A stretch of 64,000 nucleotides of DNA from Balneola sp. (GTDB lineage: Bacteria > Bacteroidota > Rhodothermia > Balneolales > Balneolaceae), in the NCBI GenBank assembly GCA_017643645.1, contig JAEPNB010000002.1, forward strand, positions 248,001-312,000. The letters run 5' to 3'. The position numbers were made by a program, and so were the translations under genes. This document shows, piece by piece, positions 61,990-64,000 of this stretch; the stretch's first letter is position 1; every line of letters starts with the position of its first letter. Below the pieces are notes generated by a model. The model was not told the DNA's origin. It worked only from the letters and a program-made list of their open reading frames with translations, and ran no database searches.

Positions 61990-62498
61990 TTCTCAATATG
62001 AGGTCTTAATTCATCCAGTAAAGCTTCTGTACTCCTGTTCAGGATCTGAAAGACGTTCTCAAAACCTTGTAAACCACCGTAATACGGATCAGGAACACTT
62101 CCGTCTTCAGGGATAGGGTCAAAGTCTCTCATTAGTTTAATTTTGTGAGCAAATCGATCTCTTCTGTCCAGATCATGAATATTCGAAAAATTTTCTCTAT
62201 CCATTGCCAGAATAAGATCAAATTCCTCCAAATCGGCATACTCAAATTTTCTTGCTCTTGAAGGGAGGTGTATTCCATGCTTATTTGCGGTAGCCTGACT
62301 TTTACTGTTTGCACCTTCTCCAACATGATAAGCGGCAGTTCCGGCTGAATCAATATAAAAGAATGACTCCAATCCCGATTCTTTTACCTTGTGGATAAAA
62401 ATTCCTTCTGCTGTAGGACTACGACAAATATTTCCTAAACAAACAAAGCACAACTTGTATGGATCTTCCTCTGTAATTGCTCTCAGATATGATTTCAT
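61986..62498 (-). CDS. Low-molecular-weight protein tyrosine phosphatase
   Basis: 170 residues. The P-loop CLGNICRS begins with catalytic C20 and ends with R26, and the general acid is in VPDPYYGG. Related enzymes dephosphorylate phosphotyrosine, and in this pairing could dephosphorylate sugar-amine phosphates (inference from the downstream fructosamine kinase). First gene of the pair. Confidence 0.9.
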   Translation of the reverse strand: MKSYLRAITEEDPYKLCFVCLGNICRSPTAEGIFIHKVKESGLESFFYIDSAGTAAYHVGEGANSKSQATANKHGIHLPSRARKFEYADLEEFDLILAMDRENFSNIHDLDRRDRFAHKIKLMRDFDPIPEDGSVPDPYYGGLQGFENVFQILNRSTEALLDELRPHIEK

Positions 62499-62629
62499 TT
62501 GCGAAATAAAATTTTAATGTTTGAAAAAGATTACCGTTAACTGCATAGATACAAAATTTTTAACGGTTTTGGGAAATACATACTAAACTATTAATAAGAA
62601 CTCAATGCCTGCTTTTTGCTAAGTTTTTG

Positions 62630-62637
62630 TATATTTG
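62630..62637 (+). promoter_or_regulatory. Candidate -7 element upstream of ileS
   Basis: TATATTTG fits TAnnTTTG and lies 35 bases before the ileS ATG. No clear -33 partner; weak. Confidence 0.35.
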
Positions 62638-62671
62638 AGGCTTAAAATTATTCTGTGGACAACATATTTAT

Positions 62672-64000
62672 ATGTCGAAAAAGTTTGAAGAAATAAAGCA
62701 GCTCAATTATCCGAAAGCGGAAGTTGAGACTATGAATTGGTGGAAGGACAACGAGATCTTTAATAAAAGCCTTGAAACCCGTGAAGATGGTATACCTTTC
62801 ACGTTTTTTGAAGGCCCTCCAACTGCCAATGGTAAGCCGGGAATCCATCATGTGATGGCACGAACAGTAAAAGATATGTTCTGCCGATACAAGACGCTCA
62901 AAGGTTTCAGGGTAGAGCGAAAAGCCGGTTGGGATACACATGGCTTGCCTGTAGAAATTGAAGTTGAAAAGGAGTTAGGGTTAGAAGGGCGCTCTCAGGT
63001 TGAAGAGTATGGCATTGCTAAGTACAATGCTAAGTGTCGCGAGAGTGTGCTAAAGTATAAAGATCTTTGGGATGACTTGACTACCAGAATGGCATATTGG
63101 GTAGATCAGGATGACCCGTATATCACCTTCAAAAATGAATATATAGAATCTGTCTGGTGGGCTTTTGATAAGCTTTTTGAAAAAGGGTTGGTTTATAAAG
63201 GATACAAAATTCAGTGGTATTCGCCCGGATCAGGAACTGTTCTTTCTTCTCATGAAGTAAGTTTGGGTTACAAGGAAACTCAGGATCCTTCTGTTTATGT
63301 AAAATTTAAAACGGACGGGGAAGAAAATACTTATTACCTGGCATGGACAACGACTCCATGGACGGTAGTTTCAAATATGGCGTTGACCATAAATCCAAAG
63401 CTTACTTACGCAAAAGTATCTTTCGAAGGTGAGAATTTTATCGTAGCTAAAGATTGTGCTGAACAGGTTTTCGGAGAAGGTTTTGAAATTCTGGAAGAAA
63501 TTTCAGGGCATGCCTTATTAGGAAGAACTTATGAGCCTGTTTTTGACTTTGCTTCTAAAGAATTTGATAAGTCGGAAGCATGGAAGATTATCGAAGCAGA
63601 ATATGTTACTACCGATGAAGGAACGGGTGTAGTTCATACTGCTCCGGCTTATGGTGCGGATGACTTTGATTCTTGTCAAAAGGCAGGTATACCGATGTTC
63701 AATCCTATTGATAGGGAAGGTAAATTTACCAGTGAAGCACCTGATTTTGATGGACAATGGTTCAAAGAAGCTGATAAAGATATTGCTCGTGCTATAAAAG
63801 AAAAGAACCTGATGTTCAGGCATGAGACCTGTGTTCACAATTATCCGTTTGACTGGAGAAAAGGAACACCGCTTATGAGTTATCCTGTTGATTCATGGTT
63901 TATCAAAACTACCAGCGTTAAAGAACGCATGGTTGAGTTAAACAAGAAAATAAACTGGAAACCTGAAAGTACAGGAAGTGGTCGTTTTGGAACCTGGTTG
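62672..64000 (+). CDS. ileS: Isoleucyl-tRNA synthetase, N-terminal part (cut by window edge)
   Basis: 443 residues visible, no stop. Class I aminoacyl-tRNA synthetase with type-2 (eukaryote-like) features: FFEGPPTANGKPGIHHVMAR, KGFRVERKAGWDTHGLPVEI and the editing-domain start TYYLAWTTTPWTVVSNMAL. The signature normally HxGH is G57-I58-H59-H60, i.e. GxHH with the first and third residues exchanged. That swap is known from highly mupirocin-resistant type-2 enzymes. The KMSKS loop lies beyond the window. Confidence 0.96.
   Translation, partial: MSKKFEEIKQLNYPKAEVETMNWWKDNEIFNKSLETREDGIPFTFFEGPPTANGKPGIHHVMARTVKDMFCRYKTLKGFRVERKAGWDTHGLPVEIEVEKELGLEGRSQVEEYGIAKYNAKCRESVLKYKDLWDDLTTRMAYWVDQDDPYITFKNEYIESVWWAFDKLFEKGLVYKGYKIQWYSPGSGTVLSSHEVSLGYKETQDPSVYVKFKTDGEENTYYLAWTTTPWTVVSNMALTINPKLTYAKVSFEGENFIVAKDCAEQVFGEGFEILEEISGHALLGRTYEPVFDFASKEFDKSEAWKIIEAEYVTTDEGTGVVHTAPAYGADDFDSCQKAGIPMFNPIDREGKFTSEAPDFDGQWFKEADKDIARAIKEKNLMFRHETCVHNYPFDWRKGTPLMSYPVDSWFIKTTSVKERMVELNKKINWKPESTGSGRFGTWL

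Noticed and set aside
1-64000. CRISPR arrays, tRNA/rRNA genes, transposases, phage genes
   Set aside because: None found; repeats present are palindromic or long direct repeats without regular spacers.

Overview
The window looks like chromosomal DNA of a Bacteroidota/Balneolota-type bacterium of low to moderate G+C. The reasons are: an rplM-rpsI-rpsB-tsf-pyrH ribosomal block, an ArgF' of the N-acetyl/N-succinylornithine carbamoyltransferase type inside a complete arginine operon, a TonB-dependent receptor behind a TPP riboswitch, fused ABC-permease/M1-peptidase and DUF2461, DUF3124, GIN-domain and RRM proteins, sparse Shine-Dalgarno sites and many non-ATG starts. No tRNA, rRNA, CRISPR array, transposase, integrase or phage gene was found. 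The assignment is by gene content only.

Layout. 1-4238 (minus): SUF iron-sulfur cluster operon sufB-sufC-sufD-sufS, with sufS cut by the window edge. 4239-6491: a gene-poor, palindrome-rich accessory stretch around an AT-rich two-gene cassette, a winged-helix protein followed by a glycine-rich hydrophobic-tail protein; the two share a domain not recognised here. 6492-15558 (plus): a compact arginine operon, GNAT-argG-argC-proC-argD-argF'-argB-argE-argH, where the carbamoyltransferase specificity residue suggests succinylated intermediates. 15559-17669: an island of long direct repeats around an RRM protein and a cysteine-rich membrane protein. 17670-24130: an STM3941-like membrane protein, an M28 peptidase, a DUF3124 lipoprotein, the TPP riboswitch with its outer-membrane receptor, and sucC. 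24295-25796: pyrR-pyrB.

25803-37950 is a surface-polysaccharide cluster: five glycosyltransferases, a Wzz-like protein, a Wzy-like polymerase, a Wzx-like flippase, a multi-SLBB export protein and an EamA transporter, in mixed orientation, with no priming glycosyltransferase and no tyrosine kinase. 38023-40402 (minus): rpmH-rnpA-yidC, with rpmH overlapping rnpA. 40507-42796: a GAF histidine kinase, a cold-shock gene, and a nearby duplicated, frameshifted cold-shock remnant that kept its terminator. 42797-46317 (minus): rplM-rpsI-rpsB-tsf-pyrH.

46543-62498 is a mosaic of small housekeeping and accessory genes: a lipoprotein, a VOC protein, an alanine dehydrogenase/transhydrogenase-like enzyme, a DUF3052-YdeI fusion, an ABC ATPase with a 1220-residue permease-peptidase, DUF2461, two small membrane proteins, a cardiolipin-synthase-like enzyme, SDR, an orphan Cpn10, DUF1801, a GIN-domain protein, a metal-receptor protein without signal peptide, an LLM oxidoreductase, a fructosamine-kinase-like protein and a low-molecular-weight phosphatase. 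62672 to the end is the start of ileS with an inverted signature motif (GIHH).

Most useful leads: the 4908-6018 cassette with its palindromic candidate operator, the structured 4514-4662 element, Ala90 in ArgF', the GIHH motif of IleS, the csp duplication, and several families of short palindromic repeats that abut or supply stop codons.
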